Positions 26,001 through 35,554 are shown, numbered from the stretch's first letter. The stretch: 64,000 bases of DNA from Hyphomicrobiales bacterium (GCA_900466575.1 UBMP01000002.1:62001-126000); one strand, 5' to 3'. Numbers and translations are program-made. The notes: a model not told the origin generated them from the letters alone.

Positions 26001-27515
26001 TCAGGTGTTGCTCAGCTGGCGGCCGATCCGGTCCGCATTCGCCATGACCGTGAGCGTGATGTATTTCGATGGAAGTGTCGGGAGGATCGACCCATCGACA
26101 AGATGAAGGCCGGGAAAGCCGGACAGTTCTCCTAAATCGGACGTCGAGAGGTTGCCCCAGCCGCCCATCGGAAAGGTCCCGGCGAAATGCGCGTCAGTGC
26201 CCGGCGTGGCGATGGCCGCACCCGGCAGCCGGAACAGCCCCAGCCTTCGCCAATGGCCAGCCAGACGCCCCAGAATGACCTTGGCCCTTTCCTCCAGGCC
26301 GTCGGCAAAGCCACCGCGTACGGTAATCCCGCCACCCTCAGACGTTCGGTTGAGATGCAGGAAGGTCCGACTTTCATCGCCGGGAAAATAGGCGGTCGCG
26401 ACGGCGAGGCTTGATGACAGGAGGTCGAAGAGCGCCCGCCCGCCGCGCCGGCCTGTGGGCATGCGGTTGATGAAACTCGAAGCGGGCAGCGTGTTGACCT
26501 CGTAGAAGCCGCCGGTGAGATAGTCGAGCCGGGCGTGACCATAGCGCAGCGCAAAGCCGAGCTGGGCAAGGCTGTGTGTCGCCGTCGCCCGCCTGAACAG
26601 ACGCTCCGGCGCGATCAGCGGCAGGGCGAGCGTCGGACTGTTGAGCAGGCGCAGGCCTTCGGCCGGAAACGTGACGAGATGGCTGAGAAGGGCGGCACTG
26701 CCCAGCACGCCGGCTGCCAGCAGCACCCGCGGCGCACGGAATTCCCTGCCATCGGCGGTCGTGACTGCCCAGCCAAACTCCTGATGGGGCTTGAGTTCAG
26801 TCACGCGTGCGCCCTCGGTCAACGCAAAATGGGGAGATTTCTGCAGGAGCGGCAGATCGTGAACGCTGCTGTAGATCGCGCCTCTTTCGCAGCCGAAAAG
26901 ACAGTCGCCGCGCAGGTCGCATCCGTGGCGACCATCGACAGGATGGGCCAGGACGGCGTTGAGGGCCGGCCAGAGCGTGAAATCGGCGACGAGCCCATAA
27001 CGCCGATGGCGGGCGAGAATACGCGACGCGATGGCGCCGGCAGGAAGCGCGGCAGTCTCCGCCTCCGGTCCGCCTCCGGTCGTGCTGACCCCGATCCGGG
27101 CCATGACCGCACGATAGGAAGGCGCAAGGTCGGCATGACGGATCGGCCAGCCATCGAGGTCTTCCTCGTCGAGCAGGCTCAGTTGCCCGCCCCAGACCTG
27201 CGAGAGCCCACCGCGGCCGAGCGAGCCGACGGCCACGAAATTGTCACCGCGAATGGCCGATGCGTCGAGAAATCCGTTGATCAGGTCCCTTGCGAGCGGT
27301 GCCTGCAGCTTCGGGGATGTGCCGTCATCCGGCCGCAGCGATTGCAGGTGCGAGCCCAGCGTTCGCTCCCATCGCGCGCCCTGAACCGTTTCCGCCATGC
27401 CGAAGGCCCCATCCAGCATCAGTACGCGCCGTCCGGCGGCGACGAGCGGCACCGCGGCGGAAACCCCCGCTGGACCGCTGCCGATGATGATGAAGTCCGG
27501 TTCGAATGCGTTCAC
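26001..27515 (-). CDS. GMC-family FAD-dependent oxidoreductase
   Basis: The 504-residue flavoprotein is a glucose-methanol-choline type oxidoreductase. The FAD Rossmann motif is at the N-terminus (IIGSGPAGVSAAV) and the GMC C-terminal domain closes the protein (LHLVDGSILPTLPSKY...TLTVMANADRIG). A cysteine cluster in the middle (HGCDLRGDCLFGCERG) resembles the region seen in sugar or alcohol dehydrogenases that pass electrons onward. It should oxidise an alcohol, perhaps a sugar hydroxyl, using FAD. It is the last gene of the heptose block; its start overlaps the stop of the SDR gene by 4 bases (ATGA). No signal peptide is seen, so it acts in the cytoplasm. Confidence 0.86.
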   Translation of the reverse strand: MNAFEPDFIIIGSGPAGVSAAVPLVAAGRRVLMLDGAFGMAETVQGARWERTLGSHLQSLRPDDGTSPKLQAPLARDLINGFLDASAIRGDNFVAVGSLGRGGLSQVWGGQLSLLDEEDLDGWPIRHADLAPSYRAVMARIGVSTTGGGPEAETAALPAGAIASRILARHRRYGLVADFTLWPALNAVLAHPVDGRHGCDLRGDCLFGCERGAIYSSVHDLPLLQKSPHFALTEGARVTELKPHQEFGWAVTTADGREFRAPRVLLAAGVLGSAALLSHLVTFPAEGLRLLNSPTLALPLIAPERLFRRATATHSLAQLGFALRYGHARLDYLTGGFYEVNTLPASSFINRMPTGRRGGRALFDLLSSSLAVATAYFPGDESRTFLHLNRTSEGGGITVRGGFADGLEERAKVILGRLAGHWRRLGLFRLPGAAIATPGTDAHFAGTFPMGGWGNLSTSDLGELSGFPGLHLVDGSILPTLPSKYITLTVMANADRIGRQLSNT

Positions 27516-28720
27516 CGATATCTCCCCGACAAGATCAGCCGGACAGGAAGCAGGCAGATATCGACGGCAGCGGTCACGAGAGAGTAGAAAAAGCCGTGCG
27601 AGGCCACGCGATCGACCTCTGCCTCGCGAACGAGATCAGCGAGATAGAGCGCGCGTGCCAGCCGGTGATCCTGCCGCGTCGCCGGCGGTTCGTAGAGCGC
27701 GATCAGCGCCGGCGATTTTATGATCCGTTCCGAAAGGCCGATAGGGGACAGGTGCTCCCGGCGCAGTGCCTCGGCGAGCCGCTCGGCCGATGCCTCTTCG
27801 GCGCGGCCCGTGAGATACGTGAGCAGGGCGGACGCCTCGGCGAGCGCGGTGTCGCCCTGATCGCGGTGAAGTTCTGCCGAGAGCCGGGTTTCCGGATCGC
27901 CAATCGTCAATCCCAGCCGTGTCAGGCTGGCCGCACTTTCCATGGGCGCCGCACCCGCCAGGCCCAGGACCCGCTCCGGATCGACGGTCGGGATCAGCGG
28001 AACGAAGGCGGTCATCCGGCAGGCGAGAAGAGCAAGTGCAATCGGAACCGGCAGGAATATCAGCCCGCCCCGCCCCTGCACACGCCGCAACAGACGCAGC
28101 CATGTGCCAAAGGTCATTTTGCCGGCGCTGGCGAGAATGAAGGGGTCGCCGGACTGCAGATCCGAGAGCGCGAGCGTCAGCAGACCCTTGCCCACTTCTT
28201 CGACATGGATCGGCTGGACTTCACGCGAAAGCCCGATCATCGGCAGAACCGGGCTCAGGCCGGCGAGCTTGAGCATCAGCCCGTACATCGCGGTTCGCGG
28301 CCCTCCGTAAACGAGCCCGATGCGCGCGATGCGCACGCCCGCGGCAGCAGTCGAGCGGGATAGATGCTCCTCGATGCGGAATTTGGTGCGACCATAGACA
28401 TTCAGCGCGTTCGGCCGCGACGAGGTCGAGGAGGCAAAGACGAAGCGCTTGACACCGGCATCTGCCGCCGCCTCGGCCAATCGAACCGCACCCTCGATAT
28501 TCGGATTTGCCGCTTCCGGCGCGCCATCCTCCACCGCCCATGAATGGGCAAGATGTATGACCGCGTCCACGCCGTCGAACATGCCCGCCGGAACGGGCGC
28601 GCCGATGCGCCAGCCCGCAGCCCGGCCGAGTTCAACCACGTCGTGGCCTTCAGCGCGCGCCAAGGCAACAAGCTCGCCGCCGATATAGCCCGTCGATCCG
28701 GTGATCAGCAAACGCGCCAT
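27512..28720 (-). CDS. NAD(P)-dependent sugar epimerase/reductase with extra C-terminal domain
   Basis: The 402-residue protein starts with an extended-SDR Rossmann domain (LLITGSTGYIGGEL) carrying the active-site YGRTK, and should act on a nucleotide-linked sugar or a related keto-sugar. The SDR part covers about residues 1-280. The last 120 residues are an alpha-helical extension (from ETRLSAELHRD...) with a hydrophobic stretch near the end (FFYSLVTAAVDICLLPVRLIL), which may attach the protein to the membrane and is not usual in the family. GGAGAAG precedes the ATG at 28720. The preceding kinase gene ends 14 bases upstream. Confidence 0.8.
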   Translation of the reverse strand: MARLLITGSTGYIGGELVALARAEGHDVVELGRAAGWRIGAPVPAGMFDGVDAVIHLAHSWAVEDGAPEAANPNIEGAVRLAEAAADAGVKRFVFASSTSSRPNALNVYGRTKFRIEEHLSRSTAAAGVRIARIGLVYGGPRTAMYGLMLKLAGLSPVLPMIGLSREVQPIHVEEVGKGLLTLALSDLQSGDPFILASAGKMTFGTWLRLLRRVQGRGGLIFLPVPIALALLACRMTAFVPLIPTVDPERVLGLAGAAPMESAASLTRLGLTIGDPETRLSAELHRDQGDTALAEASALLTYLTGRAEEASAERLAEALRREHLSPIGLSERIIKSPALIALYEPPATRQDHRLARALYLADLVREAEVDRVASHGFFYSLVTAAVDICLLPVRLILSGRYR

Positions 28721-28734
28721 GTCCGCTTCTCCGC

Positions 28735-29715
28735 CTATTGCGCAAAGGCGATGCGCGCGCCCGTCCAGTCGAAGCGGAATTCGATTTCCTTCAGGTGCGA
28801 CAGCGCCTGACGGACGGCGGGCTGCCTGTCCTTCGGGCAATAGAGCACCAGGAAGCCGCCGCCACCGGCGCCGGCAATCTTACCGCCGATCGCCCCGGCA
28901 GAGCGGGCCGCCTCGTACATGCCGTCGATGGACTGATTGGATATCTTGGCGGTAAGCGAGCGCTTCATCTCCCAGCCCCGATGGAGCGCATCGCCGAAGG
29001 CATCGAGATCGCCGGAAAGAAGAATATCACGCATGTCATAGCTGAGCTCGACCATCTGCTCGACGGTGCGGAACTTGGCTTCGTCGGACTCCATCGCGGC
29101 GACCTGGGTCGACAGGACCGAGCGGGTGTCGCGCTGGTCACCGGTGAAGAACAGCATCAGGTTGCCTTCCAGTTCCGCCACCTTGTTGGCGCTGAGAACG
29201 ACCGGCTGGACGTTGACGCTGCCATTGACGTTGAACTCGATGAAGTTGATGCCGCCGAAGGCCGCTGCATACTGATCCTGCTTGCCGATCGGCTCTTTGA
29301 GAATGTCGATCTCGAGCGCGCAGGCCTCTTCGGCGAGCTTGTCCTTGGAGGCAAAGCGCGACTGGTGCGCATAGAGCGCGTTGATAAGAGCGACGGAGAA
29401 GGAACTGGACGAGCCGAGGCCTGTTCCCGACGGGATGTCGGCGACCGAGGCGATTTCAATGCCCGGTTCAAGACCATGCATGCGCAGCGCTTCGCGCAGG
29501 ATCGGATGCGCGATGTCGTCCAGCGCGTCCGCAAGTTCGGTTCGGGTATATTTCAGATGATATTTCTTCTCGTTGAAATAGTTGTGAACGATGACGAAGC
29601 TGTATTTGGCGATCGCGCAGGACAGGACCGCGCCTGCCTTGCGGCGATAGTAGGAAGCGATGTCCGAGCCGCCGCCGGCAAAGCTCACGCGAAAGGGTGC
29701 TGAGGAAACGATCAA
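28735..29715 (-). CDS. hddA: D-glycero-D-manno-heptose 7-phosphate kinase-like GHMP kinase
   Basis: The 326-residue GHMP kinase matches the HddA type, which phosphorylates D-glycero-alpha-D-manno-heptose 7-phosphate at C1. Marks are the start SSAPFRVSFAGGGSD, the ATP-binding motif PSGTGLGSSSSFS at 95-107, and the C-terminal GGKIAGAGGGGFLV. The start codon is TTG (29715), overlapping the upstream TGA as TTGA, with GGAGGG 9 bases before it. It sits between the guanylyltransferase/phosphatase fusion and the SDR gene. GmhA at 38835-39437 would supply its substrate, so the assignment to the GDP-heptose route is supported by context as well as family. Confidence 0.85.
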   Translation of the reverse strand: MIVSSAPFRVSFAGGGSDIASYYRRKAGAVLSCAIAKYSFVIVHNYFNEKKYHLKYTRTELADALDDIAHPILREALRMHGLEPGIEIASVADIPSGTGLGSSSSFSVALINALYAHQSRFASKDKLAEEACALEIDILKEPIGKQDQYAAAFGGINFIEFNVNGSVNVQPVVLSANKVAELEGNLMLFFTGDQRDTRSVLSTQVAAMESDEAKFRTVEQMVELSYDMRDILLSGDLDAFGDALHRGWEMKRSLTAKISNQSIDGMYEAARSAGAIGGKIAGAGGGGFLVLYCPKDRQPAVRQALSHLKEIEFRFDWTGARIAFAQ

Positions 29716-31649
29716 GGCAAACAGCCCTCCAGATTGAAAATCATGTCCGCGCTTTTACGCTGGCGGTCGACCTGTGGCCACTCGTCAGTCATGCGGATTT
29801 GAAGCAGGTTTTCGATGTCTTCGTCAGGCATGCCCTTCCACCGATAGAAGGACCTGAACCTCGCGCGCAGAATGTCGTCGGCACAATCGATGAAAACGGA
29901 CCTGTCGACTGTCTCGCGGATCGTCGCATGCCCGGCAAAAACGCCCTCCAGCACAATGAGCGCGGCGCCTGCGGGATCGAAGATTTCGGGGGCTGCTGCA
30001 CCCCGTGTTGCGGCGTCGTAGCCCGGCGCCTGCACGGGCTTGCCATCTTTAAGGACGGCGATGATCGCGGAATAGTCTGCGACGCGGTTGCGTTGGTCAG
30101 CGGCCATGCCGGGGGTCCTATCTGCCGCCGGGACGATCCAGCGGTCGAGTTGAACGCGCAAGACCTTCAGGCCCTGCTCCCGCCCATGCCGTTCGAGTGC
30201 GTGCGCCAGCGTGCTCTTCCCCGCCCGCGAACGGCCGCTGATGGCCACGAGCGGAGCCTTGCCAGAACCGGTGAGGGTCATGCCCAGTCGAGAATGGACA
30301 TGATCGGCCAAGGCAGCAAAGCTGCATTCGAAGCGGACGGCATCAAGTACGTCATCGAAGACGAGATCCGCCACAGGCAGCGGGCCCGGATAGTTGGCGG
30401 CATCCTTCAGGCCATAGCCGGTACGCACACCATAGGCCCAGATGCCCGCCGCACGCGCAGCACCAATGTCGCGCAGGCTATCGCCGACGATGGCCGAACG
30501 GGAAAGATCGACCGGCAGTTCACGCGCGGCCTGCAGGATCATGCCCGGCTTGGGCTTGCGGCAATCGCAATCGACCTTCAGTTCCGCGACTTCGCCGGGA
30601 AACCCGCGATCGGGATGATGGGGACAGAAATAGATACGGTCGAGAACGCCCTTGCCCTCCGCCAATTCCGCCTCCAGCCGGCCGATTACGCCGTCGAGCC
30701 CATCGCGATCGAGGAAGCCCTTGGCGACCTGCGGGCGATTGGTGACCGCTATGGCCAGCCTGCCGGACTCACGCGCCAGACGGACAGCTTCGGCGGCGCC
30801 ATCGATCATCTCGACCTGATCCGCGCGGACGATGCCGTGACCGCCAACGTCACGGTTGAGGACACCATCGCAATCGAAGAAGACGGCCGGGCGCTTGATC
30901 GAGAGATGCGCGGCCCGCACGCGGCCGGCCCGAAGATCGGCCTCGGCTGCGGCATGACGGCTCGGCGAGCCGCTGTCACGCATGTATTCCGGCGTGTCGT
31001 AGAGACCGACCGCCACGCCGTCCGCCAGCATGTGCGGGATCACGTCATGGATCATGTCTGCCGTGACACCTGGCGTCAGCCGGGCGAAAAACGCCGGAGA
31101 CGCGACGTAAAGCCCTGCCGGTACGAGATTGCGGAAATCGCCCTCCCGAGGCTGCTTACGGGGCAGAAGCCGCGTCAGATAGCCGTTACGCTCGACGACG
31201 ATATCGGAGGTGCGCGGATGGTCGTTGGGATGGCAGAGGATCGTCAGCGCGGCGGGCACGCGTGCGCGGTGTCGGGCGAGTGCCGCCAGATCGAGATCGA
31301 ATAGCATGTCGCCATAGACAATCAAGGTATCCTCGGTGACCGTGCCCATCGTGGTCAGGCAACCGGCCGTGCCGAGTGGCGAGGCCTCCACCAGAACCGA
31401 AAGCGTCATACCGAGCGCCTCCGCCTCCGGCTTGAGCGCCGGCTCGAGCTGCGCGCCAAGATGACCGCCCAGAACACAGAGACGGACGATCCCTTCGGCC
31501 GCGAGCGCGCGCATCTGCCGGATCACGATCGGGACGCCGTCGAGCGGCAGAAGCGCCTTCGGGATCACATCGCCCGTCATCGAGTGCGCGCGCGTGCCGA
31601 GCCCACCCGCAATGATCACCGCCTGCCGGATGACCTCCTCAGAACCCAT
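29712..31649 (-). CDS. three-domain protein: heptose-1-P guanylyltransferase + GmhB-like phosphatase + P-loop kinase
   Basis: The 645-residue protein joins three enzymes. Residues 9-245 are a sugar-phosphate nucleotidyltransferase (AGGLGTRAHSMTG; PKALLP; VYGDMLFDLD) of the HddC class. Residues 255-435 are a HAD-IIIA phosphatase of the GmhB class: nucleophile in DCDGVLNRD (259-267) and the zinc loop C342, H344/H345, C361, C363. Residues 465-645 are a uridine-kinase-like domain with Walker A GRSRAGKST (472-480). The first two activities are consecutive-route enzymes for GDP-D-glycero-alpha-D-manno-heptose. The role of the kinase domain is unclear: it could supply phosphorylated precursor or act on another group. 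The stop overlaps the hddA start by 4 bases. Confidence 0.85.
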   Translation of the reverse strand: MGSEEVIRQAVIIAGGLGTRAHSMTGDVIPKALLPLDGVPIVIRQMRALAAEGIVRLCVLGGHLGAQLEPALKPEAEALGMTLSVLVEASPLGTAGCLTTMGTVTEDTLIVYGDMLFDLDLAALARHRARVPAALTILCHPNDHPRTSDIVVERNGYLTRLLPRKQPREGDFRNLVPAGLYVASPAFFARLTPGVTADMIHDVIPHMLADGVAVGLYDTPEYMRDSGSPSRHAAAEADLRAGRVRAAHLSIKRPAVFFDCDGVLNRDVGGHGIVRADQVEMIDGAAEAVRLARESGRLAIAVTNRPQVAKGFLDRDGLDGVIGRLEAELAEGKGVLDRIYFCPHHPDRGFPGEVAELKVDCDCRKPKPGMILQAARELPVDLSRSAIVGDSLRDIGAARAAGIWAYGVRTGYGLKDAANYPGPLPVADLVFDDVLDAVRFECSFAALADHVHSRLGMTLTGSGKAPLVAISGRSRAGKSTLAHALERHGREQGLKVLRVQLDRWIVPAADRTPGMAADQRNRVADYSAIIAVLKDGKPVQAPGYDAATRGAAAPEIFDPAGAALIVLEGVFAGHATIRETVDRSVFIDCADDILRARFRSFYRWKGMPDEDIENLLQIRMTDEWPQVDRQRKSADMIFNLEGCLP

Positions 31650-32580
31650 TGGTCAGGATCCGCTCGACCGCGTATTCGACTGCCTCGGTCGACGTCCGCT
31701 TCGGCACCCAGCCAAGCTGTTCGAGGCGGCCGGTGTCGTAGCTGAAGCGCGGCACATCGCCAAGCCAGCCGCGGTCGGAACTGCCATATTCGATCGTGGC
31801 GGCCGGGGAGACTTTCGACACAACGATCTCCGCCATGTCCCGCACCGACGTCTCGCCGATCCCGGCGGCATGGAAGACGGCGTAGTTGCCCTCGGACCGG
31901 TCCCAGGCGAAGAGGATCGCGTCAACGAGATCGCCGACATAGAGATAGGGCTTGGTCTGTCGGCCGTTGCCGAGCACCGGAAGGCGCGTCGGGTCGTCCT
32001 TCAGCTTGCGGATGAAATCGTAGATCGCGCCGTGCGTCGAGCGCTCGCCGATCACGTTCGGAAAACGCAGAACCAGCGTCCTGATCCCGAAGGAATGGGC
32101 GTAGACGGAGAGATAGGCCTCTGCGGCGAGCTTGCTCGCGCCATAGAAGGAGATCGGCTGCAACGGGCCGAAATCCTCGTGGATCCGGCCATCCGCCTCG
32201 CCGAACACGGCGGACGTGCTGGCGAAGAACAGGCGCTTCACGTCGTGGCGGCGCATGATGTCGAGCAGGGTGGTCGTGGTCAGCTGGTTCAGCTTGAGAT
32301 CGAGGCTCGCATCGTCATTGCCGGCGGCAATATCGGAATTGGCGGCCAGGTGGAACACGCAATCCGGCCTATCGGTCTTGAAGAGCGCCTCCATCGCTTC
32401 GGCATCCAGCATGTCGATCAACTGGAATGCGAAGGCGCTGTTCGAGGCGAGATGTGCGATGTTCTGCATCTTGCCAAGATGCAGGTTATCGATCGCGGTC
32501 ACCCGATAACCCATGGAGAGAAGCCTGTCGCAAAGATGACTGCCGATGAAGCCGGCGCCCCCGGTGACCAAAGCATGCAT
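31639..32580 (-). CDS. NAD-dependent nucleotide-sugar epimerase/dehydratase
   Basis: The 313-residue extended SDR has the Rossmann motif [12 protein letters not shown] at the N-terminus and the catalytic YGASK with upstream STSAVFGE. It resembles UDP-glucose 4-epimerase and related nucleotide-sugar enzymes. In this block it probably modifies the GDP-heptose made by the neighbours, for example as a 4-epimerase or 4,6-dehydratase; this is inference. The start is the ATG at 32580; the codons further upstream (TTG at 32586) are less likely. It overlaps the next gene by 11 bases. Confidence 0.87.
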   Translation of the reverse strand: MHALVTGGAGFIGSHLCDRLLSMGYRVTAIDNLHLGKMQNIAHLASNSAFAFQLIDMLDAEAMEALFKTDRPDCVFHLAANSDIAAGNDDASLDLKLNQLTTTTLLDIMRRHDVKRLFFASTSAVFGEADGRIHEDFGPLQPISFYGASKLAAEAYLSVYAHSFGIRTLVLRFPNVIGERSTHGAIYDFIRKLKDDPTRLPVLGNGRQTKPYLYVGDLVDAILFAWDRSEGNYAVFHAAGIGETSVRDMAEIVVSKVSPAATIEYGSSDRGWLGDVPRFSYDTGRLEQLGWVPKRTSTEAVEYAVERILTNGF

Positions 32581-32618
32581 GCACAATTACTCCGCGTTTC
32601 AGACGATCGATTTCGAGG

Positions 32619-33578
32619 TCAGCGTCCGGACAATGTCCGCCCGCTGGAAGGCAAGACGACGAATACACCACCGGCAAGCCCCACAACAAGCTGGAACAGG
32701 CCGAAAACCACCGACAGCGTGGCGGCGTCCGTCGAGCCTATGCCGAAGCCGGCAAGTGCCATGATCATGCCGCCTTCGCGCACGCCCCAGCCACCGACGG
32801 AGACAGGAAACACCGCAATGAGCAGGACGACCGGAACCGCGCAGAGCGCAACGCCCCAGCTCAACGCAAGGCCGAGGCCGGACGCGATGACATAGACGGC
32901 GGCAAGGCTGAGACCGTGAATGACGAAGGTGAGGAGCAGCATGAGCACGACTGCACGGCTCCCGAAAAGGCGTGCAACAACCGCCGAAACGGCAGCCAGC
33001 CGACCGGAATGCAGCATCGCGATCGCCCGCGGCCGGATTGCCAGCACCAGCACCGCGATGACGCCGGCAAGGATGCCGAGCGCCATCAGTTCCAGCAGAT
33101 GCGGAACCGGCAGATCGACACCAAAGATCTGCTTCATCGCCATAAGGCCGGCAAATGCCATGAGAAGCAGGCCGAACAGGGTCAGGACCCGGTCGAGCAG
33201 AACACCGATGGTCGCTTCACCCAGTGTCATATCCCAGCGCGTGGCGCCTGCGATGCGGGCGGCATCCCCCGGGATGGGACTGGGCAGCGCCTGATTGTAG
33301 AAAAGGCTTGCCATGAAATAGTGGAAGGCCGGTCGAAGCGGAAGTCGCGGGCCGGCAAGCGCAGAGATCGCCGCCCAGCGCCAGGCCGACAGGTAGGCCT
33401 GCAGGACAAGCAGCGCGAGGACCGCGATGACGACGGGTAAGCTCAGTGACCGGACGGTCTCGATGGCCCGCGCGAAATCGACCTTTGTGGCGATCCAGGC
33501 GAGAAGGCCGAGTGCGACCGCCGTCTTCGCGACAGGCCAAAGAAGCCTGCCGGGACTGCTGCCCCCGGCTTCGCTCAT
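32619..33578 (-). CDS. UPF0104/LPG-synthase-like polytopic membrane protein
   Basis: The 319-residue protein has about eight hydrophobic segments and the UPF0104 signatures YFMASLFYNQALPSPIPGDAAR and PVSVGGWGVREGGM. The family covers the flippase half of MprF and many proteins encoded beside glycosyltransferases, thought to move lipid-linked substrates across the membrane. Beside two GT-C-like proteins and a DPM1-like transferase, a role in lipid-linked heptose translocation is a reasonable guess. Its start overlaps the stop of the GT-C gene by 4 bases (ATGA). Confidence 0.85.
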   Translation of the reverse strand: MSEAGGSSPGRLLWPVAKTAVALGLLAWIATKVDFARAIETVRSLSLPVVIAVLALLVLQAYLSAWRWAAISALAGPRLPLRPAFHYFMASLFYNQALPSPIPGDAARIAGATRWDMTLGEATIGVLLDRVLTLFGLLLMAFAGLMAMKQIFGVDLPVPHLLELMALGILAGVIAVLVLAIRPRAIAMLHSGRLAAVSAVVARLFGSRAVVLMLLLTFVIHGLSLAAVYVIASGLGLALSWGVALCAVPVVLLIAVFPVSVGGWGVREGGMIMALAGFGIGSTDAATLSVVFGLFQLVVGLAGGVFVVLPSSGRTLSGR

Positions 33579-35551
33579 GGCGTGGTCCGATCGTAACGGT
33601 AAAGCTTCCAGCCGGCATCATCAGAAATCAGCAGCGTCGAATGCGGCATCATGTAGTCGATCACCTTGGTCGCCATCGCCAGATTGGCAGCGCCAATCCG
33701 TTCGGCAAGGAACTCCGGCCTGGGGATGGGCACCGAGATGAAGTAGCGGATGCCCGCTTGCGTCAGAAACTGGCCGATATCCTCGCCCGGCTTGGGAAGA
33801 TCTGTCCTCGGGTAAAGCCATTTTCCGTCGACGCCGCCATTGAAGGCTGCGGCATACATGCTGCCCGCCGTATCGAAGGGCTGGAACACTGGCTTGAGAT
33901 CGTTCACCGCGATGTACCGGTAGATCTTATAGCCTTCCAACTGTGTCTCGAGATAGCGGTCGAAAGGCAGCCGGCCGAGGAACATGTCCGCGCGGGTGCC
34001 CTCGGCGAGCTGCCAGCGGCCCTTCGATTGCAGCCAGAGAACGCGCCCGGTCCCAGCCACCGCCACGGCGAGCATCAGCAGCATGACCATCGCGGAGAGA
34101 TGGCGCAGGACGAAAATCCGGCCTGACAAGCCTTCATAGGCCGGAATGAGCGTTCCATCGATCCAGCCGTCAAGCCTCTCCCGGATGAGCACGGCGCCAA
34201 TATAGGCGCTGCTGAAGAAGAGGAGGTAGGCCGGCATGGCCCAGCGGATGTGATTGAACATCACCGTGTACCAGACCACGAACATGACCATGGCGAAGGC
34301 AACCGGCATGGCAAGTCGCCTGAATGCAGCAACAAGCCCGCCGAGGATCAGCAGCAATGCGGCGATCGCATTGGGATTGTGCGCGAGAAACCAGTGGTAG
34401 AGTATCCAGAAAAAATCGTGCCAGCCCTGCCGGGTTCGGAGATTCGTCACGAAGTGGCGATTTTCCGGATCGAAGGCACGGCCCAGTTCGAGATTGTAAT
34501 CCGCCATCCACGCATCCGTCAGCCCCGGATGACCGAAGACGAACGGATAGATCGGGTTTCCCAGGACCACCAGGTTCTTCACGTACCAGTATGCAGCCAC
34601 GATCGTGAAGCCGACGACCGATACTGCAAAGAGCTGCAGAGATATCCTGCCGCGGGCGATCAGTGGCAGGAGCACGATACCGATCAACCCCAGCATTTGT
34701 AGTTCGGTATATTTACTGCCGACCGCACCGCCCAGCACCAGCGCGCATTGCACAAGCTCTGCCGGCCGGCGGGTTTCGAAATACCGCCACAGAAACAGAA
34801 CGGATGCGATGGCAAAGCAGGACCGCGCCAGGTCCGTCATCGGCTGCGCGACACTTCCTGAAAAGAAGTCCTGCCCCACGATCAGAGCGATGACCAGCAA
34901 AAAGCCCGCCCCGCGCCAGCGTTTGCTGCAGCTTGTCAGCAGGAAAAGGAAACCGATAAAGATCGCGATATTCACCGCGTTGGCCGAAAACCAATGATTG
35001 GCGAACAGCATCGCCGACGCGAACAGCACGTGGAAGAATAGCGGGATATTGCCGTAGAAGGGATGGCCGATCTGGGGCGATACAAAACCCTTGTTCTCAA
35101 CGATGCTCTGCGCAAGCGGGACATGAAAGACCCAAACATCTGCAACCGGCGACGGGATGAGACCGGCAATCGTCGCGACATAAAGAAGCGCCGCAAGGAC
35201 CAGAACGATGAGAAGCGGGGTCGGATTTCCGCCCCTGAAATTGCTCCAGCCCTGGCCGAAAAGCCCTTCCAGATCCGTCAGAACCTCTCGCAGACTTCTC
35301 CTCAGCCAGACGAGCAGAACCAGCACCAGCGGGACGATGACCTCGATCCTGAAGAGATGCACTGCCCCTAGCATCGTTCCCAGCCCACCGACAATGGCAA
35401 GACCGGGCAGGATGCCGCTCAGCAACCGGTCAGGCCCGTCACTTTCGGGCCCGGCGAAACCGCGATTGAGGCGGGCAACCAGCGCACGGTTCAGCACCAT
35501 ACCGAACAGGACGATGAGAATGACCGTTGCCCATCCCGCAAGGATTGTCAT
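33575..35551 (-). CDS. polytopic GT-C-like glycosyltransferase, paralogue 1
   Basis: The 658-residue membrane protein has 12 or so hydrophobic segments in its first 480 residues and a soluble periplasmic C-terminal domain. A GT-C-type acidic motif lies in the first large loop (ADVWVFHVPLAQS), and the loop KYTELQ with GNPIYPFVFGHPG is shared with its tandem partner at 35596-37587. Such proteins usually move a sugar from a polyprenyl-phosphate donor to an acceptor on the outer side of the membrane. I align the start with that of the paralogue (ATG at 35551); an ATG at 35566 is possible. A 204-bp segment at its 5' end is almost identical to the paralogue. Confidence 0.82.
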   Translation of the reverse strand: MTILAGWATVILIVLFGMVLNRALVARLNRGFAGPESDGPDRLLSGILPGLAIVGGLGTMLGAVHLFRIEVIVPLVLVLLVWLRRSLREVLTDLEGLFGQGWSNFRGGNPTPLLIVLVLAALLYVATIAGLIPSPVADVWVFHVPLAQSIVENKGFVSPQIGHPFYGNIPLFFHVLFASAMLFANHWFSANAVNIAIFIGFLFLLTSCSKRWRGAGFLLVIALIVGQDFFSGSVAQPMTDLARSCFAIASVLFLWRYFETRRPAELVQCALVLGGAVGSKYTELQMLGLIGIVLLPLIARGRISLQLFAVSVVGFTIVAAYWYVKNLVVLGNPIYPFVFGHPGLTDAWMADYNLELGRAFDPENRHFVTNLRTRQGWHDFFWILYHWFLAHNPNAIAALLLILGGLVAAFRRLAMPVAFAMVMFVVWYTVMFNHIRWAMPAYLLFFSSAYIGAVLIRERLDGWIDGTLIPAYEGLSGRIFVLRHLSAMVMLLMLAVAVAGTGRVLWLQSKGRWQLAEGTRADMFLGRLPFDRYLETQLEGYKIYRYIAVNDLKPVFQPFDTAGSMYAAAFNGGVDGKWLYPRTDLPKPGEDIGQFLTQAGIRYFISVPIPRPEFLAERIGAANLAMATKVIDYMMPHSTLLISDDAGWKLYRYDRTTP

Positions 35552-35554
35552 GGA
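35351..35554. repeat. 204-bp near-identical segment, copy 1
   Basis: Positions 35351-35554 and 37387-37590 align without gaps at about 200 of 204 bases (four mismatches by eye). They hold the start codons and the first ~67 codons of the two GT-C paralogues. Outside this segment the genes diverge strongly. Confidence 0.9.

Noticed and set aside
29697-31304. 535-codon plus-strand frame opposite the three-domain heptose protein
   Set aside because: The minus-strand protein has three recognisable domains; the plus frame has none.
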